Assembly: GCA_016930935.1 (NCBI GenBank)
Contig: JAFGFT010000029.1
Span: 1 to 61,200, forward strand
Reading direction: 5' to 3'
Length of the DNA stretch: 61,200 bases
Source: Dehalococcoidia bacterium
Lineage (GTDB): Bacteria; Chloroflexota; Dehalococcoidia; GIF9; AB-539-J10
The translations under genes were made by a program, and so were the position numbers. The first letter of the stretch is position 1; each line of letters opens with the position of its first letter. Shown piece after piece: positions 1-8,057 of the stretch. The notes under the pieces were generated by a model. It was not told the origin of the DNA, made no database searches, and was given only the letters and a program-made list of their open reading frames with translations.

Positions 1-2
1 GG

Positions 3-788
3 CCGAAGACCAAGAACTATTCCGTCTATGCCACAGACGAAGGCGACACCGAGATAATCGCCGACCTCGCGCACACACTGGTACGACAGGCCGATGAGTT
101 GGAGCTCGACGATTTCGAGAAGATTCACTTCATCGCTACGTTCGTTCAGCACCTCGCCTACACGATAGATGAGGAAACCACGGGTTTCGACGACTACGCG
201 CGCTATCCCATCGAGACACTCGTTGAGCAAGGCGGAGACTGCGAGGACACGGCGGTACTGCTTGGAAAGATAATGACCATACTGGACTACGATGTGGTCC
301 TCGTGAGGCTGCCCACACACATCGCACTCGGCGTCGCCGAAGGTGAAAAATTTGCGGGCACGTACTACCCCTACCATGACAAGCACTACTTCTACCTCGA
401 GACCACCGGTGAGGCAGGGAGAATCGGCATGGTGCCCGACGAATACAAGGGAATGCTCGCCTACATCTTCGATTTCTCACCATGGCCCGTTATCGAGCAC
501 AAATGGACGGGGCAAAGACAGAGAGACACCTATAACCTGCACGTGACCATAGAGAACCAGGGCACGGCGGCAGCAGAGAACTGTAGCGTGCTCGCAGGGT
601 TCGACGCCGGAGACGACCGCATCTGGAACAGTACGCGAAGTGAGACGTTTGACCTCAAGCCCGGCGGCCACATTGAGGTAGACATGACACTCCCGTTGCC
701 CGATGAAGAACACACCAGAGTACTGGTCTTCATCCTCAGGGACGAGAAATCGATGGAGAAGAGCTACTCAGCCTGGTTCGACGAGTAG
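3..788 (+). CDS. Transglutaminase-like protein, C-terminal part (5' end outside window)
   Basis: The reading frame is open from base 3, so the gene starts upstream of the window. The visible part has a transglutaminase-like cysteine-protease fold: the nucleophile motif GGDCEDTA near base 230, the THIALGV histidine segment near base 310, and a HYFYLETT strand near base 385. The last roughly 85 residues look like a CARDB-type beta-sandwich (VTIENQGTAAAENCSV), a domain usually found outside the membrane. Proteins of this type are often membrane-anchored or secreted, but the N-terminus that would carry the signal is missing. The substrate is unknown. It ends 40 bp from the convergent phosphatase gene and no terminator hairpin is visible. 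Confidence 0.7.
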   Translation, partial: PKTKNYSVYATDEGDTEIIADLAHTLVRQADELELDDFEKIHFIATFVQHLAYTIDEETTGFDDYARYPIETLVEQGGDCEDTAVLLGKIMTILDYDVVLVRLPTHIALGVAEGEKFAGTYYPYHDKHYFYLETTGEAGRIGMVPDEYKGMLAYIFDFSPWPVIEHKWTGQRQRDTYNLHVTIENQGTAAAENCSVLAGFDAGDDRIWNSTRSETFDLKPGGHIEVDMTLPLPDEEHTRVLVFILRDEKSMEKSYSAWFDE

Positions 789-828
789 CCACCACACCCC
801 CTCCCGACGCGTCCCGCACGCTGGCCTC

Positions 829-1443
829 TCAGGAGCGGCACTCTTCGGACAGATGCGACGTGTCATTATGAAGCATCAACACGTTCCTGCCTGCCGCGCA
901 GTCAAACACCGTGACGCCCGCCGTGTCCATCTGTATCTGCCAGGTTGCGGAGTTGCCCAGTCCCAGCAGAGCGCATATCGCCACCTTGTGCACCACTCGG
1001 TGGGACACCAGCACCACTACTCCTTCCCGTTTCAGCACGTCATCGAGTAGCGGCGCAACCCGCTGTGCCACGTCATCGAGAGACTCCCCTCCGGGCAATC
1101 TCACAAGATGAGGAGATGCCTGCCACAAGCGGCTCAACTCCGGGTACCGACGTTTCACTTCCTCAACGCTGAGCCCCTCCCACTCACCACAATCAAGGTC
1201 CATGAGTTTGGGTTCGTCAACAACTGCTGTACCCGTCGCGCGGCCGATAGCGTCCGCCGTCTGCCGCGCACGCGACAACGAACTCGTGTAGATGGCAGTC
1301 ACGTCTTCCTGCGCAAGTCTCACTCCGAGACACTCTGCCTGCAACCTGCCGCGGGCACTGAGGTCAATCTCGGAGCGTCCGCGGTACACCAGTTCACTGT
1401 TCCACAGCGTCTCGCCATGACGCACAAGTATCAGTCGTGTCAT
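829..1443 (-). CDS. Histidine phosphatase family protein (CobC/PhoE-like)
   Basis: This 204-residue protein belongs to the phosphoglycerate-mutase-like histidine phosphatases. The phosphate-accepting histidine lies in LVRHGET at residues 5-11. The conserved arginine (YTSSLSRARQTA), the acid residue (DCGEWEG) and the second histidine (VVLVSHRVVHK) are all present. Members act on small phosphoesters; alpha-ribazole phosphatase (CobC) and broad phosphatases cannot be told apart by eye. The start ATG overlaps the stop of the upstream YjjX-like gene by 4 nt (ATGA), so the two are translationally coupled. A corrinoid role would fit the ECF operon nearby, but that is only inference. Confidence 0.85.
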   Translation of the reverse strand: MTRLILVRHGETLWNSELVYRGRSEIDLSARGRLQAECLGVRLAQEDVTAIYTSSLSRARQTADAIGRATGTAVVDEPKLMDLDCGEWEGLSVEEVKRRYPELSRLWQASPHLVRLPGGESLDDVAQRVAPLLDDVLKREGVVVLVSHRVVHKVAICALLGLGNSATWQIQMDTAGVTVFDCAAGRNVLMLHNDTSHLSEECRS

Positions 1444-1979
1444 CGTTCGTACACGTCCCTGCTCAGGTGCGGCGCCAGCGCCACCACCACGGCTGCCTCA
1501 TGCGCCTCTTCCCTCGTCAGAAGGCCGTGAGTCAGATACCCCACCGCCCCCAACCGCTCACGGATGTCAGCATCTCCTGACAGTTCTATCATTATGTCGC
1601 CTAACTCCTTGCCTTCCAGTACCTCGTCTACAATCGGTTCCGGCATCTCGAATAGCGGACTGGTCCCGAAGCTCACAGGGCCATCACCCGAAAGGATACA
1701 CACGACACTCAAGCCGAACCATGTGCCATGCAGCTTGAGCAGCCCGCCCTCGATGCCCACACAGAAGTCGGCATGCAGCGACTCGTTCTTCGCCACATCA
1801 CGCGCGGCACACGCACGATTTCGCGCTCCGGAGAAGCACTCCTCCCCCACCGGCTGCGCGGCAACGCCGGACGCAACCTCCCTCTCAACCACCTTCACGT
1901 CGCCGAAGCTCCGCGCGAACGCCCGCCGTACGGCGTCCACCTTGCCGCTGTTGGTCGAACCGACAATCACCTGTAGCAC
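1440..1979 (-). CDS. Inosine/xanthosine triphosphatase-like NTPase (DUF84, YjjX family)
   Basis: The N-terminal VIVGSTNSGKVDAV motif, the central GARNRA segment and DFCVGIEGGL are hallmarks of the DUF84/YjjX family. These proteins hydrolyse non-canonical purine triphosphates (ITP, XTP) and so clean the nucleotide pool. Its 179 residues match the family length. GTG at 1979 is used here. A second GTG at 1970 would begin directly at VIVGS and is an equally good start. It is the first gene of a two-gene operon with the histidine phosphatase. recN lies upstream on the same strand and ends 69 bp before it, so co-transcription with recN is possible. Confidence 0.85.
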   Translation of the reverse strand: MLQVIVGSTNSGKVDAVRRAFARSFGDVKVVEREVASGVAAQPVGEECFSGARNRACAARDVAKNESLHADFCVGIEGGLLKLHGTWFGLSVVCILSGDGPVSFGTSPLFEMPEPIVDEVLEGKELGDIMIELSGDADIRERLGAVGYLTHGLLTREEAHEAAVVVALAPHLSRDVYER

Positions 1980-2048
1980 AGTCTTACAATCCTTGAAATG
2001 TCACGCAGCAGTACACACCGAGATGAGAAGAGAAGCACACAGAAGACG

Positions 2049-3773
2049 CTACCGCACAGCCCCGTTCTTCCACTCCGCGGCTCGACTGAGCAGTTCCTTC
2101 GCCCCCATGCGCGAGGGCTCTCCGAGGCTCCCCAGCATCGCGGACAACTCGGACTCCCTCTCCACGCCGGAGAGTGTCGAGAACGCAACGAACGTTCGGT
2201 CATCAACGACCTTCTTCTGAACGCTGCACTGGCAGTCGCCATACGCGGCCACCTGCGGCAGATGCGTGATGCATATCACCTGGTGCTCCACAGCCAGTTG
2301 CGCGAGTTTTCTGCCTATGACCTCGCCGTTGCGACCACCAACTCCGATGTCTATCTCATCGAACACCAGCGTACGGACCGAATCACTCCGCGAGAGCGCG
2401 CAACGGATGGCAAGCATCAGCCGGGAGGTTTCGCCCGTGGACGCGGTACGGGACAGGGGCATGAACGGCTCCCCCGGATTGGGACGGATGAGGAATTCCA
2501 CATCGTCGACACCATAGGTGGTGAATCCACAGGAGGTGCCATCAGCCAGGACGAGGTCTTCACTCCCCTCAACAAGACCGAAGGAAACCATGAACCCGGT
2601 CCCGTCCATGTTCAGTTCAGACAGTTCAGTCTCGACAGCGCGGGAGAGCAACTCTGCCGCTTTCTTCCGCCCTTCGGACAGCCGCTCGCCGAGTTCTGCC
2701 AGCGCACCACACAACCGCCCTTCCTCTTCCTCAAGGTGTTCCCTCTGTCCTTCGCCCATGTCCAGGGCGGCAAGTTCCTTCTCTGCCTCATCGGCATACA
2801 GGTTCACCGCATCGAGGCTGTCACCGTACTTCCTCTTCAGGGTACGGATGAGGTCGAGTCTCGTCTCAACCTGCTCCTGTCGCGCAGGGTCATATTCAAG
2901 GGAATCACGATACGACGCCACGTCACGCGATGCATCCTCGAGTTGATACAGCGCAGATTCCACGTTCTGCACCAGGCCTGCGATACGTGTATCAGTGTCG
3001 GCCGCCTCCCGAAGCAGTTGCAGCGCACGGGCTATCCTGTCGGTGCCGGAGGGTGTCTCGCCCTCCCCACCACTCAACTCTTCATAGGCGGTTCCCACAC
3101 TCGTCCGCAACTTCTCAACGTTGCGCAACAACAGGCTCTCCTGCTCAAGTTCAACGTCTTCATCCGGCTTGAGTTCCGCACTGTGAATCTCGCCAATCTC
3201 GAACGAGAGCATGTCGCGTCTCCGCGTCACCTGCCGGTCGTCCGAACTTGCTGCCTGTAGCAATCGTTTCGTCTGGCGGAGCTTCTCGGCCACAGACGCA
3301 AACTCCGCGCGAAGCTGCATCGTACCGCCATACCCATCAAGAAGGGAGAGCTGCTCCTGCCCGTCGAGCAGAGAGAACTGCTGATTCGGACCATGGATGT
3401 CGAACAGTTGCCCTGACACCTCACGCAACGTGCGCACCGCGACGGTACGACCGTCGACGGACGCACTGCTCCGCCCGTTCCGCTCGACTTCACGCTTCAC
3501 GCGAATTTCGTGGACCCCGGAACCACTTCCCGGCTGAACTCCGGCAATCAGCTCATCATCTTCCACGGCCACCACCACCTCGATGACCGCCTTCTCCGCA
3601 CCCGTGCGCACAACTTCCTGCCCCACGCGTCTGCCGAGCAACACGTCCAGGGCATCCAGCACAAGAGACTTGCCGGCGCCTGTCTCGCCCGTGAGGACAT
3701 TCAGTCCGTCACAGGGCAGCCACTCAAGCCGGTCAATGATTCCGAAATCACGAATCGCCAGACTCTTCAGCAC
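2049..3773 (-). CDS. recN: DNA repair protein RecN
   Basis: This SMC-like ATPase works in recombinational repair of double-strand breaks. The N-terminus LKSLAIRDFGIIDRLE and Walker A GETGAGKS (about residues 28-35) are typical RecN. The middle is coiled-coil rich (about residues 155-370). The C-terminal half-site has the ABC-type signature region and Walker B as LVFDEIDIGVGG. At 574 residues the protein is full length. The start ATG precedes the canonical MLKSLAIRDFG. Nothing suggests degradation. The divergent DUF2905 gene begins 154 bp away. Confidence 0.95.
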   Translation of the reverse strand: MLKSLAIRDFGIIDRLEWLPCDGLNVLTGETGAGKSLVLDALDVLLGRRVGQEVVRTGAEKAVIEVVVAVEDDELIAGVQPGSGSGVHEIRVKREVERNGRSSASVDGRTVAVRTLREVSGQLFDIHGPNQQFSLLDGQEQLSLLDGYGGTMQLRAEFASVAEKLRQTKRLLQAASSDDRQVTRRRDMLSFEIGEIHSAELKPDEDVELEQESLLLRNVEKLRTSVGTAYEELSGGEGETPSGTDRIARALQLLREAADTDTRIAGLVQNVESALYQLEDASRDVASYRDSLEYDPARQEQVETRLDLIRTLKRKYGDSLDAVNLYADEAEKELAALDMGEGQREHLEEEEGRLCGALAELGERLSEGRKKAAELLSRAVETELSELNMDGTGFMVSFGLVEGSEDLVLADGTSCGFTTYGVDDVEFLIRPNPGEPFMPLSRTASTGETSRLMLAIRCALSRSDSVRTLVFDEIDIGVGGRNGEVIGRKLAQLAVEHQVICITHLPQVAAYGDCQCSVQKKVVDDRTFVAFSTLSGVERESELSAMLGSLGEPSRMGAKELLSRAAEWKNGAVR

Positions 3774-3913
3774 TGAAGAAAAGACTCCTGCACCACATCA
3801 GATGGGTTTCAGGATAAGATATCCCGCTTCTATTCGAACGTCAACACCTGCACGAACGCGGCAGCGGCACGCTGGACCACTCACCATCACGCCCACACCG
3901 GCCTCCTCTGAGC

Positions 3914-3919
3914 TACAAT
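3914..3919 (+). promoter_or_regulatory. -10 element TACAAT, apparently leaderless start of DUF2905 gene
   Basis: TACAAT ends 7 nt before the ATG at 3927, and no ribosome binding site lies between them. A transcript from this hexamer would begin at or within a base or two of the ATG. No good -35 is visible. Confidence 0.45.
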
Positions 3920-3926
3920 AGCGGCG

Positions 3927-4154
3927 ATGCCATCTCAAGACATCGGCAAGGCACTCATACTCCTGGGGGTCGTGATACTTGTTGCAGGAATCGTTGTCCT
4001 GCTCGCCCCCCGGCTTCCCTTCCTGGGCAAGCTGCCCGGCGACCTGTCCTTTCACAAGGAGGGCGTCCGAGTGTTCATCCCCATCACCACCTGCATCCTC
4101 CTCAGCATCGGATTGACGGTGGTGGTGAACGTCCTGCTGCGCCTGTTCAAGTGA
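3927..4154 (+). CDS. DUF2905 family small membrane protein
   Basis: This 75-residue protein has two predicted membrane helices, about residues 8-25 (ILLGVVILVAGIVVLLAP) and 50-70 (FIPITTCILLSIGLTVVVN). They flank the conserved LPFLGKLPGDLSF loop that defines DUF2905. The family is widespread in anaerobes and its function is unknown. The gene is monocistronic, with a -10 hexamer 7 nt before the ATG and no Shine-Dalgarno sequence, so it may be leaderless. Confidence 0.85.
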   Translation: MPSQDIGKALILLGVVILVAGIVVLLAPRLPFLGKLPGDLSFHKEGVRVFIPITTCILLSIGLTVVVNVLLRLFK

Positions 4155-4206
4155 ACGTCCGGGGTTCCGCCTCATCAGGGCGAATCCACATTCCCCGAAC
4201 AGACAA

Positions 4207-4235
4207 AAAGAGGGCGCCGACTCTCGTCGACGCCC
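4207..4235 (-). terminator. Strong intrinsic terminator, minus strand
   Basis: Read on the minus strand, GGGCGTCGAC and GTCGGCGCCC form an uninterrupted 10-bp stem (one U-G pair) closed by a GAGA (GNRA) tetraloop and followed by TCTTTTTG. On the plus strand the U-G pair becomes a C-A mismatch and there is no T-run, so the terminator acts on minus-strand transcripts. It ends the small unit starting near 4512 and may also stop read-through from the ECF operon. Confidence 0.85.
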
Positions 4236-4382
4236 AATTGTACCTATTTAGTTGCCACCCCTACTCTTCCTGTTCAAGACCACTGAACTGTGGTGCTCCG
4301 TTGCTTACACAGGAGCGTTATATACCCGAAGAGCTCGGGGCTTTGAAATGCTCTCCCGTGGCGTGCACACACCCATCAACCA

Positions 4383-4454
4383 CTAACCCCTGACCACCTG
4401 AGAGCCGGTTAGAGGAAAGATCCATTGGCATAACAGCGCATGTAGCTCAGCCAT
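4383..4454 (-). CDS. Possible 23-residue peptide with strong ribosome binding site
   Basis: ATG at 4454 follows AGGAGGAAGGT, one of the better Shine-Dalgarno sequences in the window, and opens a 23-codon ORF ending TAG at 4383. The peptide is short and hydrophobic in the middle (ALLCQWIFPLTG). The frame stays open further upstream to an ATG at 4520, but that codon overlaps the proposed -10 box. I do not recognise it. Sequence alone cannot exclude a chance ORF. Confidence 0.35.
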   Translation of the reverse strand: MAELHALLCQWIFPLTGSQVVRG

Positions 4455-4518
4455 ACCTTCCTCCTGCGGTGCTGGAGTTCGCATTGCGTTTATTTTCCTT
4501 CTCCACTCCCGCAACTTC

Positions 4519-4547
4519 ATGCTACCACCCGATATGCAATCCGTCAA
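4519..4547 (-). promoter_or_regulatory. Sigma70-type promoter for the 4.5-kb small transcript
   Basis: On the minus strand, TTGACG (4547-4542), a 17-nt spacer and TAGCAT (4524-4519) match the housekeeping consensus at 5 of 6 and 4 of 6 positions. Initiation is expected near 4512. Confidence 0.5.
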
Positions 4548-4671
4548 ATTGGTCGTATACGACCGCGTCACCACTGTCCGTGCCTCATCATCTTCAAGTA
4601 CACCACGCGCCACCGAACGGGTGCTCTTTGCCATGCATGGGGCACCCACAGGCATAGATTGAAGCGACGGG

Positions 4672-5427
4672 CTACTCCACCGAGGATGGCTCTTCAGATT
4701 CTCCTGGCAAAACGGGGCTTTCTGCCTTCACATCATCACGGGACCAGTAGAAACGCCGGTGGTATCTCTCCAGGACGCGAACCGTCTGCACCCCCAGCAA
4801 CCCGAGGAACAGCGCGTTGCCAATCGCGTGCATGCCATCGAACCACAGGCTGTTCAACCACGTAATCATGAAGGTGCGCGCAGTGAGAGGGTACACGAAC
4901 GCAACCCATGTCCACACGTTCATAATCACGCCGAACAGCATGCCCCAGGCGAGTCCGAACAGGGACAGATGCCGGGCTCTCAGGACGAAGACACGCAGCA
5001 GCGGCGCCGATGCGCCGGCAAGCCCCCAGGCCACCACCTGGAACAACGTCCATGGCCCCTGTCCCAGGAAGAAGTTCGATACCACTGCCGTCATGGCGCC
5101 CACCATGAAACCGGCCACCGGTCCGAAGACATATCCCGAGCATATGACAAGGTACGTGCTAGGCTGCAGCCCGGGAACGGCCGCGAACGGAACCCGCAAC
5201 AGCGCCGCGAGCGTACCGAGCAGCGCAATGACCGCAATCTCGCGCGCACGTACGCCGGACGTCTCGAATCTTGTGACGAAGCCGATGATAATCATCGAAG
5301 CGACACCAACACTGATAACCACACCCCGCGCGCTGCCGGCTGCGTCCCCACCTCCAAGCGCAAAGGCAAGCACCACCATCAACAGCGCAACACCGGCCAC
5401 AAGCAACGTCCCGCGACGGTTCTTCAC
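4672..5427 (-). CDS. ECF transporter substrate-specific (S) component
   Basis: This integral membrane protein of 251 residues has about six or seven hydrophobic segments. The first two precede REIAVIALLGTLAALLRVPF, the usual start of the S-component core. The motif GYVFGPVAGFMVGAMTAVVS is the conserved small-residue helix of ECF S proteins. S components bind a vitamin or metal and dock on the shared A-A-T module. Its GTG start overlaps the fused ATPase stop (GTGA), so this is the last gene of the operon. Ligand specificity is not readable by eye. The neighbouring transcobalamin-like proteins suggest a corrinoid, as for CbrT-type S components. Confidence 0.85.
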   Translation of the reverse strand: MKNRRGTLLVAGVALLMVVLAFALGGGDAAGSARGVVISVGVASMIIIGFVTRFETSGVRAREIAVIALLGTLAALLRVPFAAVPGLQPSTYLVICSGYVFGPVAGFMVGAMTAVVSNFFLGQGPWTLFQVVAWGLAGASAPLLRVFVLRARHLSLFGLAWGMLFGVIMNVWTWVAFVYPLTARTFMITWLNSLWFDGMHAIGNALFLGLLGVQTVRVLERYHRRFYWSRDDVKAESPVLPGESEEPSSVE

Positions 5428-7103
5428 GTCAATGCCTCCACAAGCTCGGCAGCCGTCAGAGGACCTGCCCCATCTCCATCTTTCAAGAAAGGATGCACCA
5501 GGCGGCTCACCTGCGGCGCAAACGATGGTACGCAGGGCATAACGGCGCGTGGTTGTCCTTCTCTCAGGACCATCCCGTCATCAAGCAGTACCACTCTGTC
5601 TGCGTACGCTGCAACGGTCTCCACATCGTGCGTGACCAGTACGACAGCGTTGCCCCGGGCCACATAGTGCCGAAGGAAAGACATCAACCTCTGCTTCAGC
5701 CCATACTCAAGCCCACGCGTCGGCTCATCAAGAACCAGCACCGCCGGTTCTGCCGCCACAACCGAAGCCAGCGCAACCCTCTGCCGCTCCCCTCCGCTCA
5801 GCGCCCTCGGATAGTGGTTTCTGTAGGCCAGGAGGCCGAACTCGTCGAGCGTGCGCTCCATACGTTCACGCGCTTCACGTGGCTGCACGCCGAGGTGCTT
5901 CAACGTGAACAGTATCTCGTCTTCAACCGTGTCACAGAAGAGATGGTCGTTCGGATTCTGAAACACGAAACCCACGGTCCGCGCCAGCGCGGCAACACTC
6001 ACGTCGTCTGTCACAGTCCCGTTCACAGTCACCTGCCCCTTCCGAGGCTTGAGCAGACCGTTGAAGTGTTTCACGAGGGTGGACTTGCCTGAGGCATTCC
6101 TGCCCATGACGGCCAAGAGTTCACCTGGGTTCACCACGAGTGATACGTCGCTCAGTACCGGGCGTTCCTCCTCATACTGATAGCACAGGGACTCCACATG
6201 AATGATTGGCGACCCGTCAGTGACGGTTCTGGCTACGGGCGAGCGTAGTTCGGCAGACCGGAGCAGCGGGGTAAACGCATCGCGCGCCTCATCGACGTCG
6301 AGTGGCGTGACGCCGTTCCACAGTCCCTTTGCCCGCAGGGCTTCAGCCACCTTCACGATGGGAGGCACACCGATGCCCTCATCCGCCACGCAGGCAGACC
6401 CAAGCACGTCGCGTGCCGCGCCGTCAGCAGACACCGCACCGTCCACCATCACCACCATCCGGTCAACATACTGCACCACCCGCTCCAGCCGGTGCTCCAC
6501 CAGAACGATGGTGAGGCCGAGTCGCTCGTGAAGTCCTGATATCAGTGAAAGAAGGCCCTCCGCGCTCTCCGGGTCAAGCTCGGAACTCGGCTCATCCAGC
6601 ACAAGCACGCGCGGTCTCACCGCGAGAGCCGCCGCAAGAGCAACCTTCTGCTTCTCACCACCGGAGAGAGCGTTCACGGCAACCTTCCGAAGAGTAGCTA
6701 TGCCCAGCACATCCAGTGCTTCCGTCACACGCGTCTCAATCTTAGATGGCGCCACGCCAAGGTTCTCCAGTCCAAAGGCGATGTCTCTCTCCACGTCCGT
6801 GCCAACAAGCTGGCTCTCAGGGTCCTGGAAGACCATGCCCACCCGCGTCGCAAACTCATGCGGCTGGTGAGACTCGGTGGAAAGCCCATTCACGGTCACA
6901 GTCCCGGAGAGTCTTCCTCCATGGAAATGCGGAATCAACCCGTTGATGCAGCGGCACAGGCTGGACTTCCCACTGCCTGAGGGGCCCGCCAGCAGTACGA
7001 ACTCACCGTCCCCGATGTGAAGGTTGAGACGCCGCAAGGCCGCCTTCTCCTGTCCCCAGTAGGTGAAGGAGAAGTCATTGAACTCAATCAAGTGAGCCCC
7101 CAC
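5424..7103 (-). CDS. ECF transporter ATPase, two ATP-binding domains fused (EcfA1-A2)
   Basis: One polypeptide of 559 residues carries two complete ABC nucleotide-binding domains. Domain 1 has Walker A GPSGSGKSS near residue 40, signature LSGGEKQKVALA and Walker B VLVLDEPSSELD. Domain 2 has Walker A GRNASGKST near residue 333, signature LSGGERQRVALA and Walker B LVLDEPTRGLE. Separate EcfA1 and EcfA2 subunits are the commoner arrangement. I place the start at GTG 7103 because AGGAG lies 9 nt upstream and the conserved LIEFNDFSFTY follows. The longer frame upstream overlaps ecfT and lacks family similarity. It overlaps ecfT by 20 nt and ecfS by 4 nt. Confidence 0.9.
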   Translation of the reverse strand: MGAHLIEFNDFSFTYWGQEKAALRRLNLHIGDGEFVLLAGPSGSGKSSLCRCINGLIPHFHGGRLSGTVTVNGLSTESHQPHEFATRVGMVFQDPESQLVGTDVERDIAFGLENLGVAPSKIETRVTEALDVLGIATLRKVAVNALSGGEKQKVALAAALAVRPRVLVLDEPSSELDPESAEGLLSLISGLHERLGLTIVLVEHRLERVVQYVDRMVVMVDGAVSADGAARDVLGSACVADEGIGVPPIVKVAEALRAKGLWNGVTPLDVDEARDAFTPLLRSAELRSPVARTVTDGSPIIHVESLCYQYEEERPVLSDVSLVVNPGELLAVMGRNASGKSTLVKHFNGLLKPRKGQVTVNGTVTDDVSVAALARTVGFVFQNPNDHLFCDTVEDEILFTLKHLGVQPREARERMERTLDEFGLLAYRNHYPRALSGGERQRVALASVVAAEPAVLVLDEPTRGLEYGLKQRLMSFLRHYVARGNAVVLVTHDVETVAAYADRVVLLDDGMVLREGQPRAVMPCVPSFAPQVSRLVHPFLKDGDGAGPLTAAELVEALT

Positions 7104-8013
7104 GCGGTATGACTCCTGCGAGACTGACTGATGAGAGAAGAACCACAAGCAGGAGGAGCAGCCCGACATCCTGTGCGCCCAGGGACAGCTCGCCAAGCGC
7201 AGGATAGTACTGGTAGCTGCCCACGCCGGAAATACCCATCACAATCGTGAGCACCATGCCGCATCCCACAAGGAGGAGCGCCAGATAGTCGCGCAGTGCC
7301 AGCTGTGCGTCACGATAGAACGTGCGCTTCACATCTGCACCATACGCCCGGGACTCCATCGCCTCCGCAACCTGGGCCGCCCTGTCGAGAGAGTTGGACA
7401 GGAGGGGCAGAATCAGCGCACCCCTGTTCCGTATGCGTTCCACAAGGCTCCCGCGGGAGAAGTCCAGGCCCCGCGACCGCTGTACGTCTGAAATAGTCCT
7501 GGCATCCTCCATCAGAACGGGGATATAGCGTGTAGAGAGAGACGTTATGAGCACAGAGCGGTAGGGCAGGCGCAACTTGATTGCCGCCCGCATCAGTTCA
7601 TCCGGGTGCACGCACAGGTTGAGCAGCGTGAAGACAGAGATGATGCAGGAGAGCCGCACGGCCATGGCCGCGCCAAACGCGAGGGCTTCAACCGTCACGC
7701 GGGGGGTACCGAACAGAGGGAGATGTACGGCCGACTGCCACAGCACGTGGGCACCCTGGTTGCTCACAATCACGTTGATGATGATGATGGCCACGCACAT
7801 GAGTCCCATGTACTTCATAGAGTGCGCCCATCGACGGAGCACACGGGCGGCCACGGCAAGGGGAATGGAAGAGAGAAACACTCCCGCAAGGAAGACCGGA
7901 TGCTGCAGGACAAGAGATGCCGTCATCACCGTGACAACCCACGCCGGAATGACGAACGCGCTGAGGCGGTGTATGCCACTTCCGGTGTCTTCAAATGAGA
8001 ATGAATTCTGCAT
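7084..8013 (-). CDS. ECF transporter transmembrane (T) component (CbiQ family)
   Basis: EcfT couples ATP hydrolysis to movement of the S component. The protein has N-terminal hydrophobic helices (residues 20-110) and a cytoplasmic helical domain ending in the coupling motifs SDVQRSRGLDF and AEAMESRAYG, the paired A-R-G style motifs expected in CbiQ/EcfT. ATG 8013 is chosen because it lies between the upstream gene's stop and the conserved region. A longer frame from 8118 would overlap the lipoprotein gene. It is followed by the fused EcfA with overlapping codons. Confidence 0.9.
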   Translation of the reverse strand: MQNSFSFEDTGSGIHRLSAFVIPAWVVTVMTASLVLQHPVFLAGVFLSSIPLAVAARVLRRWAHSMKYMGLMCVAIIIINVIVSNQGAHVLWQSAVHLPLFGTPRVTVEALAFGAAMAVRLSCIISVFTLLNLCVHPDELMRAAIKLRLPYRSVLITSLSTRYIPVLMEDARTISDVQRSRGLDFSRGSLVERIRNRGALILPLLSNSLDRAAQVAEAMESRAYGADVKRTFYRDAQLALRDYLALLLVGCGMVLTIVMGISGVGSYQYYPALGELSLGAQDVGLLLLLVVLLSSVSLAGVIPRGGSLD

Positions 8014-8057
8014 GAGTCTTTCGCGACTGACAGGAAGAACGGGATTGCGGAACGGGC

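Larger units (their letters stand above)
4205..4512 (-). ncRNA. Candidate small transcript (about 305 nt) with a 23-codon ORF
   Basis: A promoter-like pair (4519-4547) and the GNRA-capped terminator (4207-4235) bracket this stretch, implying an independent short minus-strand transcript. After the small ORF ends at 4383, the RNA can form several hairpins: CCCGA/TCGGG near 4335, GCTCC/GGAGC near 4300 and ACCAC/GTGGT near 4280. I could not match it to RNase P RNA, tmRNA, 6S, SRP RNA or a T-box. No minus-strand gene follows closely, so it is not an obvious leader of a downstream gene. It could be a regulatory RNA, a small mRNA with a structured 3' end, or simply the 3' UTR of the ECF operon. Confidence 0.4.

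Noticed and set aside
1998-3260. 420-codon open frame antisense to recN
   Set aside because: It is a by-product of codon bias in the recN frame; no ribosome binding site and no recognisable motifs.
4441-4449. GTAGCTCAG, the tRNA D-loop motif, on the plus strand
   Set aside because: No matching acceptor, anticodon or T arm can be drawn around it. It lies antisense to the small ORF and looks like chance.
7104-7196. Longer N-terminus for the fused ECF ATPase
   Set aside because: It lies entirely within ecfT, and GTG 7103 has a good ribosome binding site and directly precedes the conserved region.
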